A stretch of DNA of 64,000 nt from the NCBI RefSeq assembly GCF_014697075.1, contig NZ_JACJRE010000001.1, forward strand, positions 62,001 through 126,000, read 5' to 3'. Positions 1 through 9,806 of this stretch are shown one piece after another (the first letter of the stretch is position 1; each line of letters opens with the position of its first letter). Source of the DNA: Tolypothrix sp. FACHB-123 (GTDB lineage: Bacteria > Cyanobacteriota > Cyanobacteriia > Cyanobacteriales > Nostocaceae). A model generated the notes under the pieces. The model was not told the DNA's origin. It worked only from the letters and a program-made list of their open reading frames with translations, and ran no database searches. The translations under genes and the position numbers were made by a program.

Positions 1-2581
1 CGATAATTATGATATCGCCTGCTTTTCCCGCACTGGCGGTTAAGGCTTCTAACTGTGCGCCATTGGTAACAAATAAAGATGGGGTAGTAATTTCCAGCTT
101 ACCGGCTTCTCCGGTTGCACCTTCTAATGTACCGACAAAAGCACCACTAGGATCAAACGGTTCTCCAGGATTACCATCAAAACTTACTGATTCACTGGCA
201 TTAATAAAAATATTACCTGCATTACCAACAGAATTAGTACTAGAACTAATAAAAGCACCATTTTTCACTGTCAGTTGACCAGTTTTAATGGCAATATTGT
301 TAGCATTACCTCGAGAACCGGGTAAGACTTCGCTGAGAATCGCGCTAGGAAGTACCACTGGTTCGGGAAAACCGGGGGGTGAAAATAAAACTGCACCATC
401 AATAATCACGGATTTAGCAGATTCTATCTCGATTTTGCCTGCATTACCAATTCCCTCAGTGCTAGCTCTAATTTGCGCTCCCTGTTGTAGAGATAGGGAG
501 CCAGTTTTAATTTTAATCATGCCGCCATTGCCTTGACCAGTATCCCTGACAACGCTACTAAAACCACTAAAAACTCCATCTAAAGTGCCGGTAAGAGCGA
601 TCGCATCTGCCACATTTACGGTAACATTACCTGCATTACCTAAACCTCTAGTTTGCGAGAATACTTGACCTCCATTAGTAGCGACAAAGGTTTTGCTATT
701 AATTTCTACATCCCCTGCATTTCCGCCAACTGCACTTCTTGTTTGAGTGGCGATAACAGAGTTATTTAAAGAAATTGTCTCAGCATTAACAATGACATTC
801 CCAGCATTTCCCGCACGAGTAACGGTAGATAAATTGGCTTGATTTGCTTCTAAGGATTTAGCAGTAATTATTATGTTACCGCCAGTACCTGTGGCACTGC
901 GACGCAAATTACTTTGCACAAAGTTACTCAAAGAAATTAAAGGAGCGTTGAGTGTAACATCGCCACCTTTACCAGCACTAAAAGCAGCCGTTTCAATAAA
1001 GGAACTGAATTGAGGTGCTGCTTCTTGAATAATCGCTGATTGACTTTTTAAGGTAATATTTCCGCCTACAGAACCGTAGGAAAAAATTTGCGCCCCAGCA
1101 GGCATAAAAATATTACTTTGAGCTAACAATGTAATATTGCCACCAGGGTTATTAAACACAGTATTACTATCCTCGTAAGCAGAAGCACCAAGAACTAGGG
1201 GGGTAATAATTTTCCCCTTGGAGTCAATGACTATATCACCGCCGCCAGCATCAGTAAATGTCTGAGCTAGAGATTTAATATTAATATCACCGGATAAATT
1301 AGGATTCGGTTGATACTGATTAGTTAAATATATTAATCCTCCTTGATTGATAATTTGATTGATAGTAATATTGGCATTGCTGGGATTACCATCTGTGCTG
1401 GTAGGAGGAGAAAAAACAGCACTATCTCCGGTAATTCCTATGGGATTAAAGGCAGTTGTTCCGGCTCTAATATCAACAGTTGGTTTGAGACTACCATTAA
1501 TGGAGACTTGAGTGACACCATCAGCTAAGGTAACTGTTTCATTAATAAAATTTGTATTATCAGGACTAGTAATATTTAAACTATCGATTGTGACGCTACC
1601 ACCTGCAAAAATGTGCAGAGAAGCACCTGTATAACTATTAAAACTAACATCGCCACTAGCGCGAATAATCGGATCGTCAGTACTAGCTAAATCTCCACCA
1701 TTACCATTGATTTGTTCGAGGCGAAAATTTCCACCAGTGGAAAATTTTGCATTTCCCCCAATAGCATTGGCGGAACGCAACAGCATATTATTACCTGCGA
1801 AAAAGCCACTATGAGGATGATTTAAGGCGAAAATGTCGATTTTATTGGCTTGGGCGAGTAATTTCTGCCCAGATGAGGCGATAAAAGGCTGATTGACGCT
1901 ATCTCTAATTTTTAAGGTATCGGTAGCTTGTAAAGTTAAATTATTCCCTGCTTGTAACTGTCCTTGCAAGTCGAGATTTTTACCCGCTAAAGTTAAATCT
2001 TGCCCTACAGATAAGTTACCAGAGTTAGTGATGGTACTTTCGGGTGGTAACCAACTATCTAACCCTAAAGGTTGGTTAATGGTGAGTAGGGAAGGTGCTT
2101 TTGGGTTTTGCGTACCGAATCTTTCCCCATTGGGAAACAACAAACTTTTGCTGGTACTGGCGAAAAAAGAACCAGATATATCTAAACGCGCATCTTTACC
2201 AAAAACAATGCCGTTAGGATTAATTAAGTATAAATTAGCACCACCTAATACGCCCAGGGTTCCGAAAATAGTTGAGGCTTGATTTCCCGTAACTCGTCCG
2301 AGAATATTCTCAATCCCTGATGGATTAGCAAAATAGACTCGTTGCTGATTACCGACGTTGAAGTCTTGGAAGCTGTGAAATAAATTACTACCCCGAATTG
2401 CACCACCATCAATGCGTTCTATATTACCGCCTGATTGTTGTACATTCGGGGTTATTACTGAGCTTTCTGTGCCTAAACTATTGTCAGGGATAATCTGCGC
2501 CCATACACCAGGGGTTAAACTCAGGGTACAGGCGATCGCTCCACTGCTTACCAAAATCTTAATTAATTTGTAGTGCACCAT
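1..2581 (-). CDS. Two-partner-secretion exoprotein with filamentous haemagglutinin N-terminal domain (partial, C-terminus beyond left edge)
   Basis: Reading the minus strand from the ATG at 2581 gives 860 codons without a stop to the window edge, so the 3' end is missing. Residues 1-28 look like a Sec signal peptide ending ...GVWA before QIIPDN. The haemagglutination-activity (TPS) domain follows, with the hallmark motifs FANPSG (about 84-89) and NPNGIVFG (about 121-128). After it come many degenerate beta-helix repeats built around GNAGN/GGNI with alternating I/V, typical of cyanobacterial FhaB-like adhesins. Such proteins are exported through a partner TpsB Omp85-type pore, which is not in this window. 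The gene starts 35 bp after the DUF11/RTX gene and is probably co-transcribed with it. The exact role (adhesion, sheath or cell-surface protein) is inferred only from the family. Confidence 0.88.
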   Translation of the reverse strand, partial: MVHYKLIKILVSSGAIACTLSLTPGVWAQIIPDNSLGTESSVITPNVQQSGGNIERIDGGAIRGSNLFHSFQDFNVGNQQRVYFANPSGIENILGRVTGNQASTIFGTLGVLGGANLYLINPNGIVFGKDARLDISGSFFASTSKSLLFPNGERFGTQNPKAPSLLTINQPLGLDSWLPPESTITNSGNLSVGQDLTLAGKNLDLQGQLQAGNNLTLQATDTLKIRDSVNQPFIASSGQKLLAQANKIDIFALNHPHSGFFAGNNMLLRSANAIGGNAKFSTGGNFRLEQINGNGGDLASTDDPIIRASGDVSFNSYTGASLHIFAGGSVTIDSLNITSPDNTNFINETVTLADGVTQVSINGSLKPTVDIRAGTTAFNPIGITGDSAVFSPPTSTDGNPSNANITINQIINQGGLIYLTNQYQPNPNLSGDINIKSLAQTFTDAGGGDIVIDSKGKIITPLVLGASAYEDSNTVFNNPGGNITLLAQSNIFMPAGAQIFSYGSVGGNITLKSQSAIIQEAAPQFSSFIETAAFSAGKGGDVTLNAPLISLSNFVQSNLRRSATGTGGNIIITAKSLEANQANLSTVTRAGNAGNVIVNAETISLNNSVIATQTRSAVGGNAGDVEINSKTFVATNGGQVFSQTRGLGNAGNVTVNVADAIALTGTLDGVFSGFSSVVRDTGQGNGGMIKIKTGSLSLQQGAQIRASTEGIGNAGKIEIESAKSVIIDGAVLFSPPGFPEPVVLPSAILSEVLPGSRGNANNIAIKTGQLTVKNGAFISSSTNSVGNAGNIFINASESVSFDGNPGEPFDPSGAFVGTLEGATGEAGKLEITTPSLFVTNGAQLEALTASAGKAGDIIII

Positions 2582-2616
2582 CTTGAGTTAGCTGATTGCT
2601 TCACTGAGGACTCTGG

Positions 2617-4911
2617 TTAAAATATAAAATCGTTGATATTAACCGCAGTGACTCCTGTGAAAGTGATAGTACCACCATTTAAAGAGGTTAGATCTAGCTG
2701 GAGATTGTGATTGTTCAGGGAGACGAGGCTATCTTTAAGATTAAGGACGCGATCGCCATTACTATCCAACATACCTTTAACTAGCTTCAGTTCTCTTAGG
2801 TCGATTTTATCTTGACCTTTACAAAAATCTGTAATGATGTCGTTACCAAAGTTTACACCAAAGACAAAGTCATCAGCCCCCAATCCCCCGGTTAAAATAT
2901 CGTTACCTCTACCACCGGTTAAGCTATCTCGACCATTACCCCCATTAATCGAGTCATTGCCATCAAAACCAGATAATATATCATTACCGTTACCGCCGAC
3001 AATGACATCATTAAACCGACTTCCTGTAATGGTATCTTTGGCGTTATTGCCCTGTAACTGAAAATTTTGAATTGGATTAGTAATATTAACTTGCGACAAA
3101 TCAATATTAGCTGACTTATTGCCTGATGCTAAAATTACTTGATTGATATTATTACCAATCGTGATGTTTTGAATTGACCAATTTTTCTCAAAATTATAAG
3201 TGCTAAGTTGTTGCAATCTGCTTCTAACTATTTTATCCCCATTGGCATCGTTAATCGTCACATTTACGCCAGTGGGATTGGTAAAATTAAATGAGTCTAA
3301 AGCCGCTTGCAAATTCCTAAAAGTCCCCACAGCATTACCATTGCGATCGGTGACGACAGCATTTGTATCTGTCACAGCAATATTCACAAAATCGGTAGTA
3401 CCTGGACTAAATTCGCCTGCGTTAAATTCTATTGTTTCTGTTTGCGTACCGTTGTCAATAGTAAAGCTACCATTATCAAAGCGATCGCGGCTATAAACCC
3501 CATCTTCAATAAACTTAAATAGGGCGTCTACTACCGCTTTTTCATCTTCAATATTCGATAAATCTCCATCAGCTTGTAAAGTATCCCAAACTGCTAAATC
3601 GGCTAAATATTGCGGATCGTTATTTTTCAGCCAACTTGCAAAAAAACTCGCGCTTCCAGTTTGACCAGGTGGTAAAAATTCCGATTGATTATTGGTAGGA
3701 TAAGCTTTAGGCGCTGGTTCTACATCAGGATCGGGATTGAAAATATACGATCCAGGAGTACTACTAGGATCGAGTAAATCTTCAATAGAATAAATAGTAA
3801 ATTGCTGTCCGTTATTTAGCGTTCCAGCTATTTTAAAGCTAGAAACATCTAACCTGGCGTTAGCTGTAATTGAGCCAGGGTTGAGATTCTTACCGTTAAA
3901 ACCGACAATTTCCGCTTGATTAGTAATATTTAATAAGCCAAAATTAGCCCTTGGTTGATTGGCATTTTTTTGCACGTTGTAATGCAGAAAAAATGTCCCA
4001 TTAAAAGATGTATTATAATATTCTGGTAGTTCTGAATTAAGATTGCCTGTAAGCGGGTCAATTGTGCCTATTTGACCGGATAAATTAGCAGTTTTAACGT
4101 TATCAGTACTAACTTTGGCGTTAACTGTAATAGTTTTGGTTTCCCCAGGCGCTATACTATTAAATAGTACCTCAACTGTTTGGGCATTCCCATCACCGCC
4201 ACCAGCAGTATCAAGATTCACACCACCATCCAGACTGAGGCTTTGCAATGTTAATCCAATGGGCAAAACCTGGGTCATATCGTCTAAAATTTTCACATTG
4301 GTAGCATTAACTGCACCATTATTAGTGACTTGAATTTGAAACGATACATCATCACCAGGAAGGGCTAAAAATTGCTCTGGTTTACCATCATTATTACCAT
4401 CTACTTCCTTGGTAACTTTAGTAAACTTTTTGCTTAAATCTAACTTAACAACAGGTGCAGTTACACTAGTGTAGTCATCTTCATAGGGGTTGCGATTATT
4501 CACAACTGAATCTGGATCGTGTTGATTAGCCGCAATAATTTCTGCTACATTAGTGTAAGCATCGGCGCTAGTTGCATTGACAACTTTACCCGTCAATACT
4601 AGGGTTGCACTACGTCCCGATTTGATATTACCAACATCCCAAATTCCGGTTTTGCTATCATAATTCCCCAGACTAGTAGTAGCTTTAACAAAGCTAAAAC
4701 CAGCAGGTAATAAATCTTGAATTTTTACCCCGGTTGCATTAGCAGGGCCGCTATTATTTAATCTCAATGTAAAAGTAGCTTCACTACCTAATACTAAAGG
4801 AGTATTAGAGATAGTTTGTTTTAGAGATAAATCAGCTACTAAAGGTTCGCAGTAGCTTTTGCTGCTATCTTGTAAAGAAGTATTTGAAACGCTCATAGTT
4901 TTAGTAGTCAT
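2617..4911 (-). CDS. DUF11-domain protein with C-terminal RTX (haemolysin-type Ca-binding) repeats
   Basis: About 764 residues from the ATG at 4911; a GTG at 4971 and an ATG at 4896 are alternatives, none with a convincing Shine-Dalgarno. Residues roughly 25-150 form a DUF11 (conserved-repeat) beta-sandwich (NNSGPANATGV, LPAGFSF, WDVGNI) and a second copy covers about 155-280 (VTNNGAVNATNV). The middle is unrecognised. About residues 620-685 hold RTX nonapeptides of the type GGNGNDILSG, GGNGRDSLTG and GGRGNDILTG, followed by the usual post-RTX segment (FGNDIITDF, DKIDLREL). There is no N-terminal signal peptide, as expected for a type I secretion substrate with a C-terminal export signal. Two type I exporters lie elsewhere in the window but not adjacent. 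Function: probably an extracellular or surface structural protein. Confidence 0.85.
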   Translation of the reverse strand: MTTKTMSVSNTSLQDSSKSYCEPLVADLSLKQTISNTPLVLGSEATFTLRLNNSGPANATGVKIQDLLPAGFSFVKATTSLGNYDSKTGIWDVGNIKSGRSATLVLTGKVVNATSADAYTNVAEIIAANQHDPDSVVNNRNPYEDDYTSVTAPVVKLDLSKKFTKVTKEVDGNNDGKPEQFLALPGDDVSFQIQVTNNGAVNATNVKILDDMTQVLPIGLTLQSLSLDGGVNLDTAGGGDGNAQTVEVLFNSIAPGETKTITVNAKVSTDNVKTANLSGQIGTIDPLTGNLNSELPEYYNTSFNGTFFLHYNVQKNANQPRANFGLLNITNQAEIVGFNGKNLNPGSITANARLDVSSFKIAGTLNNGQQFTIYSIEDLLDPSSTPGSYIFNPDPDVEPAPKAYPTNNQSEFLPPGQTGSASFFASWLKNNDPQYLADLAVWDTLQADGDLSNIEDEKAVVDALFKFIEDGVYSRDRFDNGSFTIDNGTQTETIEFNAGEFSPGTTDFVNIAVTDTNAVVTDRNGNAVGTFRNLQAALDSFNFTNPTGVNVTINDANGDKIVRSRLQQLSTYNFEKNWSIQNITIGNNINQVILASGNKSANIDLSQVNITNPIQNFQLQGNNAKDTITGSRFNDVIVGGNGNDILSGFDGNDSINGGNGRDSLTGGRGNDILTGGLGADDFVFGVNFGNDIITDFCKGQDKIDLRELKLVKGMLDSNGDRVLNLKDSLVSLNNHNLQLDLTSLNGGTITFTGVTAVNINDFIF

Positions 4912-5781
4912 AGAATTATTACATCGGTGAGTAGATGAGAATCGAAAAAAGTCGAGAGTGACAGCGTTCACCCTTGACTAATTAACAAACATTGTTCTGA
5001 AAGATTGGAGGTAAAAAGCTTAAACTTGCATAGCTTTAATTAGTCTGTACTAGCAAACCTAGGTTGATTTAGATTGGTAACCTTTGTTTAGTAAGTAGCA
5101 AGTATCTGCTTAGTTGAATGTTAATAACAAGGTTTTTTCAATATTGTTTTTAATTTGCAGATCTTCCTTCACAATTTTTGTGAGATTCAACTTAAATCTT
5201 TGTCAAAAAAATATACATATCCATGATTTTTGCTAATGGATAAAGTCTAAACTCTTGAGTAGATACAAGGTATTTTGCGAAACTCTGTATTCATAGCAAA
5301 TAAACAAAATATTACTGTTTTAGTTATTAAAGCATAATGTTATGTGTTTCTAAAAATCTAGATAATATCTTTAAAAAAGCTATCTCAGAGGAGATTTTCT
5401 AAATAAATTATTAAGTAGGAGATTTTTGCGTTACAAGTATGTATGCTAAATAGTTTATGTATTAAAACACCTGAAATGCAGATGCAGTAAGGAACAAGTG
5501 GAAAATTAATTTGGCTCAACTTACTAATTGGATGATCTTACTTTGAAGAGAGAAAAATCACCCTCTTATTTAAAACTTCATATTTCCGAAAATAGGCTGA
5601 GTACCAATTGTATCTAAGCTTATCTGTAGGCAGTATCTGATAAAATTTTACCTGTATAAAATACATTTGCAATTAAATCACGATCGCATTCAGTGCAGTA
5701 ATTCCAAAAAATAAATTATTTCGCTTCAATTTGTTGAGAGTGGATAGTTGACAGTTAACCAGGACTTACGGAACTGTTATA

Positions 5782-5964
5782 TTATTTTAACTTAGTAGTG
5801 CTTAGCACGATTTTGGGGAGCCATTGCATTGAACTTAAGAAATCCTCATAGTCTGGTTCTAAATCGTGCTTACCGCCAACCACTACACAATAAGCATCAG
5901 AATATCTCTGCAATATTGGTGGTATTGCAACTATTAAAGTATACATTTCCTTACATATTTGCAA
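5782..5964 (-). pseudogene. Remnant of a GT4 glycosyltransferase
   Basis: A 60-codon minus-strand frame reads ...QRYSDAYCVVVGGKHDLE then PDYEDFL. This is the segment that opens the C-terminal Rossmann half of many GT4 enzymes (a run of the type YPDAYCVVVGGKHDLEPDYE). No N-terminal acceptor domain and no EX7E segment follow; the frame ends after LSTTKLK. It sits about 230 bp beyond the last gene of the island in the same orientation, so it probably is the corpse of an extra glycosyltransferase. The family assignment rests on recalled similarity over about 25 residues. Confidence 0.5.
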
Positions 5965-6018
5965 TCATCCAACAATGCCAATTAACAACCCATGCAATGC
6001 TAAACGGCCGCGTTAGTA

Positions 6019-6110
6019 ATACCAATTTGAAAAAAGAATGCGACAGATTATAGGGGCAAGGTATTGCCTTACCCGCTAGAATATTATTAATGTGTCGATT
6101 AACATATTGT
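6019..6110 (-). repeat. MITE-like repeat, ATACCAATT family, copy 1 (one end decayed)
   Basis: Begins ATACCAATTTGAAAAAAGAA and continues TGCGACAG, then a G/C-rich near-palindrome (GGGGCAAGGTATTGCCTTAC), ATTCTAG-like and TGTCGATTAAC. Read in reverse complement it aligns along its length with the elements at 35018-35107 and 39838-39932. Its far terminal repeat is degraded. Confidence 0.7.
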
Positions 6111-6191
6111 TTATCTTTCCCTAGTAACTATTGACTATTGACTGTTAACTATTAGGCTATTCCACAATAACCACTGCTCGCTAACTAATAA

Positions 6192-7622
6192 CTATTTAAT
6201 CCCCTGATGCTGATAATATTTATGTGCAGCCATAGCCATAGCAAGAAATCCCCAAAGCATCATGCCACCAATACTCAGCATCCCGCTACTAATAACTAAT
6301 TGTAAACAAAAACTGATACCAATAGCGCGGGCAGCACTAACAAAACTATCAAATCGGCTTTCAGTGTACTTACTAACATTAATAACTAATAAAATTAAAC
6401 CACCTAAATAAGGTACAGCACCAAACCAGCCCAAAGTGAAGAATATATCTAAAACACCGCTATCAATGACAAATACTTCAATTTGTCCGGTTTTCTCGTT
6501 GACTTTCCAAATATTTCCTAAACCATTACCTAAACCATTAGAAAGAGCAATGCTCAGGTTTCTATCGTAACTTCCCGATCTATCTCTAAAGCTAGTATCA
6601 TTTTCGAGATTAGAAAAACTCTCAAACCGACTAATAACTATTTCAGAAATTGGTTCGATGGTTGTTAATGGTACAACACATATTGCCATTATCAAAATAA
6701 TAGTAATTAACCGCATTTGAATTTTGGCTTTGACCGAACCTAAAATCAGAACTACTCCTAGCAACCAACCACCCCAATTAGTCCGGGCTTGGGCTAGGAT
6801 AAATGATAAATAGCCAACAATAGAGGCAGGAAAAATTAAAAATCCAGTTCTAGTAAATAATAATAATAAACCAGCTTGCATAACAGATCCAAAAGGCCCA
6901 ACTGAGTGCAATGTACTCCATACACGCATCCCAAAAGGTTCTGGATTTCCAGAACTGGTAAACATTTTGGACTCTAGGAGCCAGTATTTATCCCACTCTG
7001 GTGCGACGACAAATTGATATACGCCATAAGCGCCCAAAATCAAAACACACCACAGAAATGTCCGCTGGATATGCTGGCGATAGCTCGGATAATCTCGCCA
7101 ATTAGTAAATAAATGGAAACCAAAAATAATCGGACTGAGCCAATCTAAAAGACCGCGAGCTACAGGAATAGGTGCGTTATAAATTAGTCCTACAAGAAAA
7201 CCATAAAATACCCCAATAAAACCTAAGAAAAAAGGTAACCCTCCTTGGCGGATGCTGCTAGGAAGATAACGTAAAAAGGTACCTATACATACAAAGACTA
7301 CTAAATAGGGTGTAATCAGTATCTGACGAGTAGGATCCCAACCTATTCGATAGTCGATTAAACGAGCAACTAAAGGTGTGATAAACCAGATCCACCAAGT
7401 AAAGCCGATATAGAGAAGAGGATGACGAAAATAGAGAAATAAACCTACTAATAAAGCTGTTGCGGGAAACACTAGACGCAACATCCCAGCTGCACCAGCA
7501 AAATAACAAACTACTGTGAGAAGTACAAAACCCAAGATTACCATCCAAGCTTGTGGTGCTCGTTCTTGGGGAGAGAAATTCTCTTTTAAGACACTATTGA
7601 AAAGTAATTGCTGAGAGGCCAT
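6192..7622 (-). CDS. O-antigen ligase/polymerase-like membrane protein (Wzy/WaaL superfamily)
   Basis: 476 residues, very hydrophobic, with about 10-12 predicted membrane helices starting near residue 27 and a larger hydrophilic loop in the C-terminal half that contains the GNGLGN motif seen in Wzy_C/O-antigen ligase proteins. Such proteins join lipid-linked repeat units into polymer, or polymer to an acceptor, on the outer face of the plasma membrane. It is the last gene of the island, matching the polymerase-like gene I recall at the end of the Anabaena HEP island. The ATG at 7622 is used although no clear Shine-Dalgarno precedes it. Whether it is the polymerase or a ligase cannot be told from sequence. 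Confidence 0.8.
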   Translation of the reverse strand: MASQQLLFNSVLKENFSPQERAPQAWMVILGFVLLTVVCYFAGAAGMLRLVFPATALLVGLFLYFRHPLLYIGFTWWIWFITPLVARLIDYRIGWDPTRQILITPYLVVFVCIGTFLRYLPSSIRQGGLPFFLGFIGVFYGFLVGLIYNAPIPVARGLLDWLSPIIFGFHLFTNWRDYPSYRQHIQRTFLWCVLILGAYGVYQFVVAPEWDKYWLLESKMFTSSGNPEPFGMRVWSTLHSVGPFGSVMQAGLLLLFTRTGFLIFPASIVGYLSFILAQARTNWGGWLLGVVLILGSVKAKIQMRLITIILIMAICVVPLTTIEPISEIVISRFESFSNLENDTSFRDRSGSYDRNLSIALSNGLGNGLGNIWKVNEKTGQIEVFVIDSGVLDIFFTLGWFGAVPYLGGLILLVINVSKYTESRFDSFVSAARAIGISFCLQLVISSGMLSIGGMMLWGFLAMAMAAHKYYQHQGIK

Positions 7623-7726
7623 TCAATTTTGGATTTTAGATTTTATTTTTGGTTCGTAAAATCTGGAGATACTGGGCGTGAACCACCCTAATTAGATGAA
7701 TTGTAATTGCTACCAATTCAACATAA

Positions 7727-8686
7727 TTACGAATTACGAATTACGAATTGTCGATGTGTTTGCCATCCTTGCCAACGTCCGCGTAAAGATGCCCACCATT
7801 TTTTGCCAGCTAATTGACCTTGACTGGGTAAAAGTCGCAGCCATTGAATTAAGCCTAAACTATCTCTTGTACCAACTAAAATTGCCCATAATAAAAAAAC
7901 TGCACGACGCAAGGGCGGCAGATTTTCTAATAACACTAATGTTTCATTATGAACTAAATTAATAAAGGCAATTTCGTTAAAATTATGGCGCTGATCTTCA
8001 TCAAATCTTTGTGCAGGATAGTGATCTACTGCAACTTGTGGATCGTAAATTATTTTCCACCCAGCACGTTTTAAGGCTAGGGTAAATGCCATTTCAAAAT
8101 GTACTTGTGCCCCTGTTCCGCGCATCCGTTCGTCAAAACGCAATTGAGCGTTGGCGTAGCCCGTCGTAGACATCGCACAGTGACGAAAACTCATGTTCAC
8201 ACCCTTGAGAACATCAACTTCACGGGGTTCTCCCACTCCTAGATGGTGATTACCTATTACCCTACCAAACCATTGCAATTTACCTACTATTTGCCGTGAT
8301 TCATCTAGCAGTCGGTTTCCTTGATGAACCCAATCACGCCCACCCACACCAGCAATGCGGCTATCTGCAAGAAAATGGGCGTTGATTTTCTCTAACCAAT
8401 CAGGGTGCGGTGCAGCATCATCATCTGTAATCGAGACAATATCACCTTCCACTGCTGCTAATCCGGCGTTGAGGGCGGCGACAACTCCGGGAACGCTAAC
8501 TGTGACGGTATGTAGTGGGAGGTTGTGCAGTGGAAATTGGGCGAGGAATTCCCAAGTTTGGCTATCTGTATCACGGACAACCACTATTACCTGATCGACG
8601 GGTTTAGTTTGCGCCTGTATGGCTAAGAGACAACGAGACAGATCCAGAGGACGGCGATAAGTGGGGATGAGAACAGTGTTCTTCAT
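7727..8686 (-). CDS. Family 2 glycosyltransferase
   Basis: 319 residues with a GT-A fold signature: NTVLIPTYRRPLDLSRCL at the N-terminus and a metal/nucleotide-binding ITDDDAAPHPDW segment (Asp88-90). It should transfer one sugar from a nucleotide-sugar donor to a lipid-linked repeat unit at the cytoplasmic face of the membrane. The start at 8686 lies 83 bp inside the upstream GT4 gene, but is preceded by a strong GAGGAG about 11 bp before the ATG, so the overlap is real and suggests translational coupling. The C-terminus is hydrophobic/basic (VFLLWAILVGTRDSLGLIQW), which could give membrane association. Donor and acceptor are unknown. Confidence 0.87.
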   Translation of the reverse strand: MKNTVLIPTYRRPLDLSRCLLAIQAQTKPVDQVIVVVRDTDSQTWEFLAQFPLHNLPLHTVTVSVPGVVAALNAGLAAVEGDIVSITDDDAAPHPDWLEKINAHFLADSRIAGVGGRDWVHQGNRLLDESRQIVGKLQWFGRVIGNHHLGVGEPREVDVLKGVNMSFRHCAMSTTGYANAQLRFDERMRGTGAQVHFEMAFTLALKRAGWKIIYDPQVAVDHYPAQRFDEDQRHNFNEIAFINLVHNETLVLLENLPPLRRAVFLLWAILVGTRDSLGLIQWLRLLPSQGQLAGKKWWASLRGRWQGWQTHRQFVIRNS

Positions 8687-9806
8687 TCTGAATTAACTCC
8701 TCAAATAGATCCACATAGGTTTGTGCCATCGTATTCCAGCTATATTGTTCAGCAACAGAACGGGCGGATTGCGCCATTTGCTGCATTAAAGGGCGATTCG
8801 TAACTAAAGCCAACAAAGCGGCGACTAAAGCCTCAATGTCATCTGAATCGGACAAAACTACCCCGCATTCTGGTGTTACCAATTCTGCACCTCCAGTAGC
8901 GGTGGCTGTAATTACAGGTAAACCAGAAGCGAGGGCTTCTAATAATACGAGGGTGCAAGCTTCATACCGGGAAGGAAATACAAATAAATCCACAGCCCGC
9001 ATAATTGCAGCGATATCACGGCGATAGCCTAAAAAATGTACTCTTTCGCTAATACCCAAAGCTGCTGCTAGTTGGGGAAAGGGGCTACCTTCGGTGCTAC
9101 CCACCACCGCTAAATGTAAATGAGGAACTTTGGCTAAAGCGTAGAGTACGGTGTCTAGGTTCTTTCTGGTGGTGCGGATATCGCCAGCAAAGAGGGCGAG
9201 GGGGACATTGGCTGGTAAACCCCATGTTTGGCGTTCGCTGATACCGGGGGTAAATTCTTCTAAGTCTACGCCGTTAACAATTACCTGAATCCGGGAACGG
9301 GGAACGCCAATATTTACTAATTCCTGGGCGACTTTCTCGGAGACAGCGACGACTACTTGCGCATTGCGGAAAGCTTGTTTTTCCCAATGGGCATTTAATG
9401 CAGTGTACAGCCATTGGTACAAACCATAAGCATCGCGACGAGTGCGGGAAAGATGTACAGGCGATCGCAACCAAGAACTATGGACAAAATGTACCGCATT
9501 CACATCTGCGAATGTATTAGTAATTGCGCCATTGACTTTAATTAAATCAATATCAGCACGATTTTTTTGCAACCAGCCGGCACTTTTTTTCGTAAACAGG
9601 AAATTACGCAGAAATTCTGTCGGGAACCGTTGCACGGGAATTTCTATCCATTGCACTTGGCTATTTTCTGCTAATTCTGGTGCGACTTCGCTGGCTAATA
9701 ATGTGAGGTGATGACCGCGCCGAATTACTTCTTTAGCGACCTCATAATTAACTCTCCCTTGACCATCACCTTTTTTAAATTTGTGGCTAACAATGCAAAG
9801 TTTCAC
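8604..9806 (-). CDS. Family 4 glycosyltransferase
   Basis: 400 residues starting at a GTG (9806) with AAGGA about 9 bp upstream. It has the two Rossmann halves of GT-B enzymes: an N-terminal acceptor half (MKLCIVSHKFKKGDGQGRVN) and a C-terminal donor half with VNGVDLEEF, GDIRTTRKNLDT and the EX7E motif ERYEACTLVLLE-type (Glu282 and Glu290). It is a retaining transferase expected to add a hexose to the growing repeat unit. The last 27 residues (Ser/His-rich, ...SLSLSHTGAN) are encoded in the overlap with the next GT2 gene and look like a non-conserved tail. Confidence 0.87.
   Translation of the reverse strand: MKLCIVSHKFKKGDGQGRVNYEVAKEVIRRGHHLTLLASEVAPELAENSQVQWIEIPVQRFPTEFLRNFLFTKKSAGWLQKNRADIDLIKVNGAITNTFADVNAVHFVHSSWLRSPVHLSRTRRDAYGLYQWLYTALNAHWEKQAFRNAQVVVAVSEKVAQELVNIGVPRSRIQVIVNGVDLEEFTPGISERQTWGLPANVPLALFAGDIRTTRKNLDTVLYALAKVPHLHLAVVGSTEGSPFPQLAAALGISERVHFLGYRRDIAAIMRAVDLFVFPSRYEACTLVLLEALASGLPVITATATGGAELVTPECGVVLSDSDDIEALVAALLALVTNRPLMQQMAQSARSVAEQYSWNTMAQTYVDLFEELIQNEEHCSHPHLSPSSGSVSLSLSHTGAN

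Larger units (their letters stand above)
4972..6191. other. Long A+T-rich intergenic region with gene and element relics
   Basis: About 1.2 kb between the RTX gene and the end of the polysaccharide island. It holds a decayed glycosyltransferase fragment (5782-5964) and a small inverted-repeat element (6019-6110). A stretch near 5700-5725 (ATTCCAAAAAATAAATTAT) resembles the ends of the AGGGACTT-type elements seen at 37.8 and 61.5 kb. Near 5758 a CCAGGACTTACG motif is, from memory, common in Nostoc intergenic DNA. The rest looks non-coding and should hold the promoter of the RTX/TPS gene pair near 4990-5300; I could not pick a convincing promoter. Confidence 0.6.

Noticed and set aside
9-536. 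Plus-strand frames inside the haemagglutinin-like gene
   Set aside because: They are the opposite strand of a long conserved minus-strand exoprotein with an intact repeat pattern.
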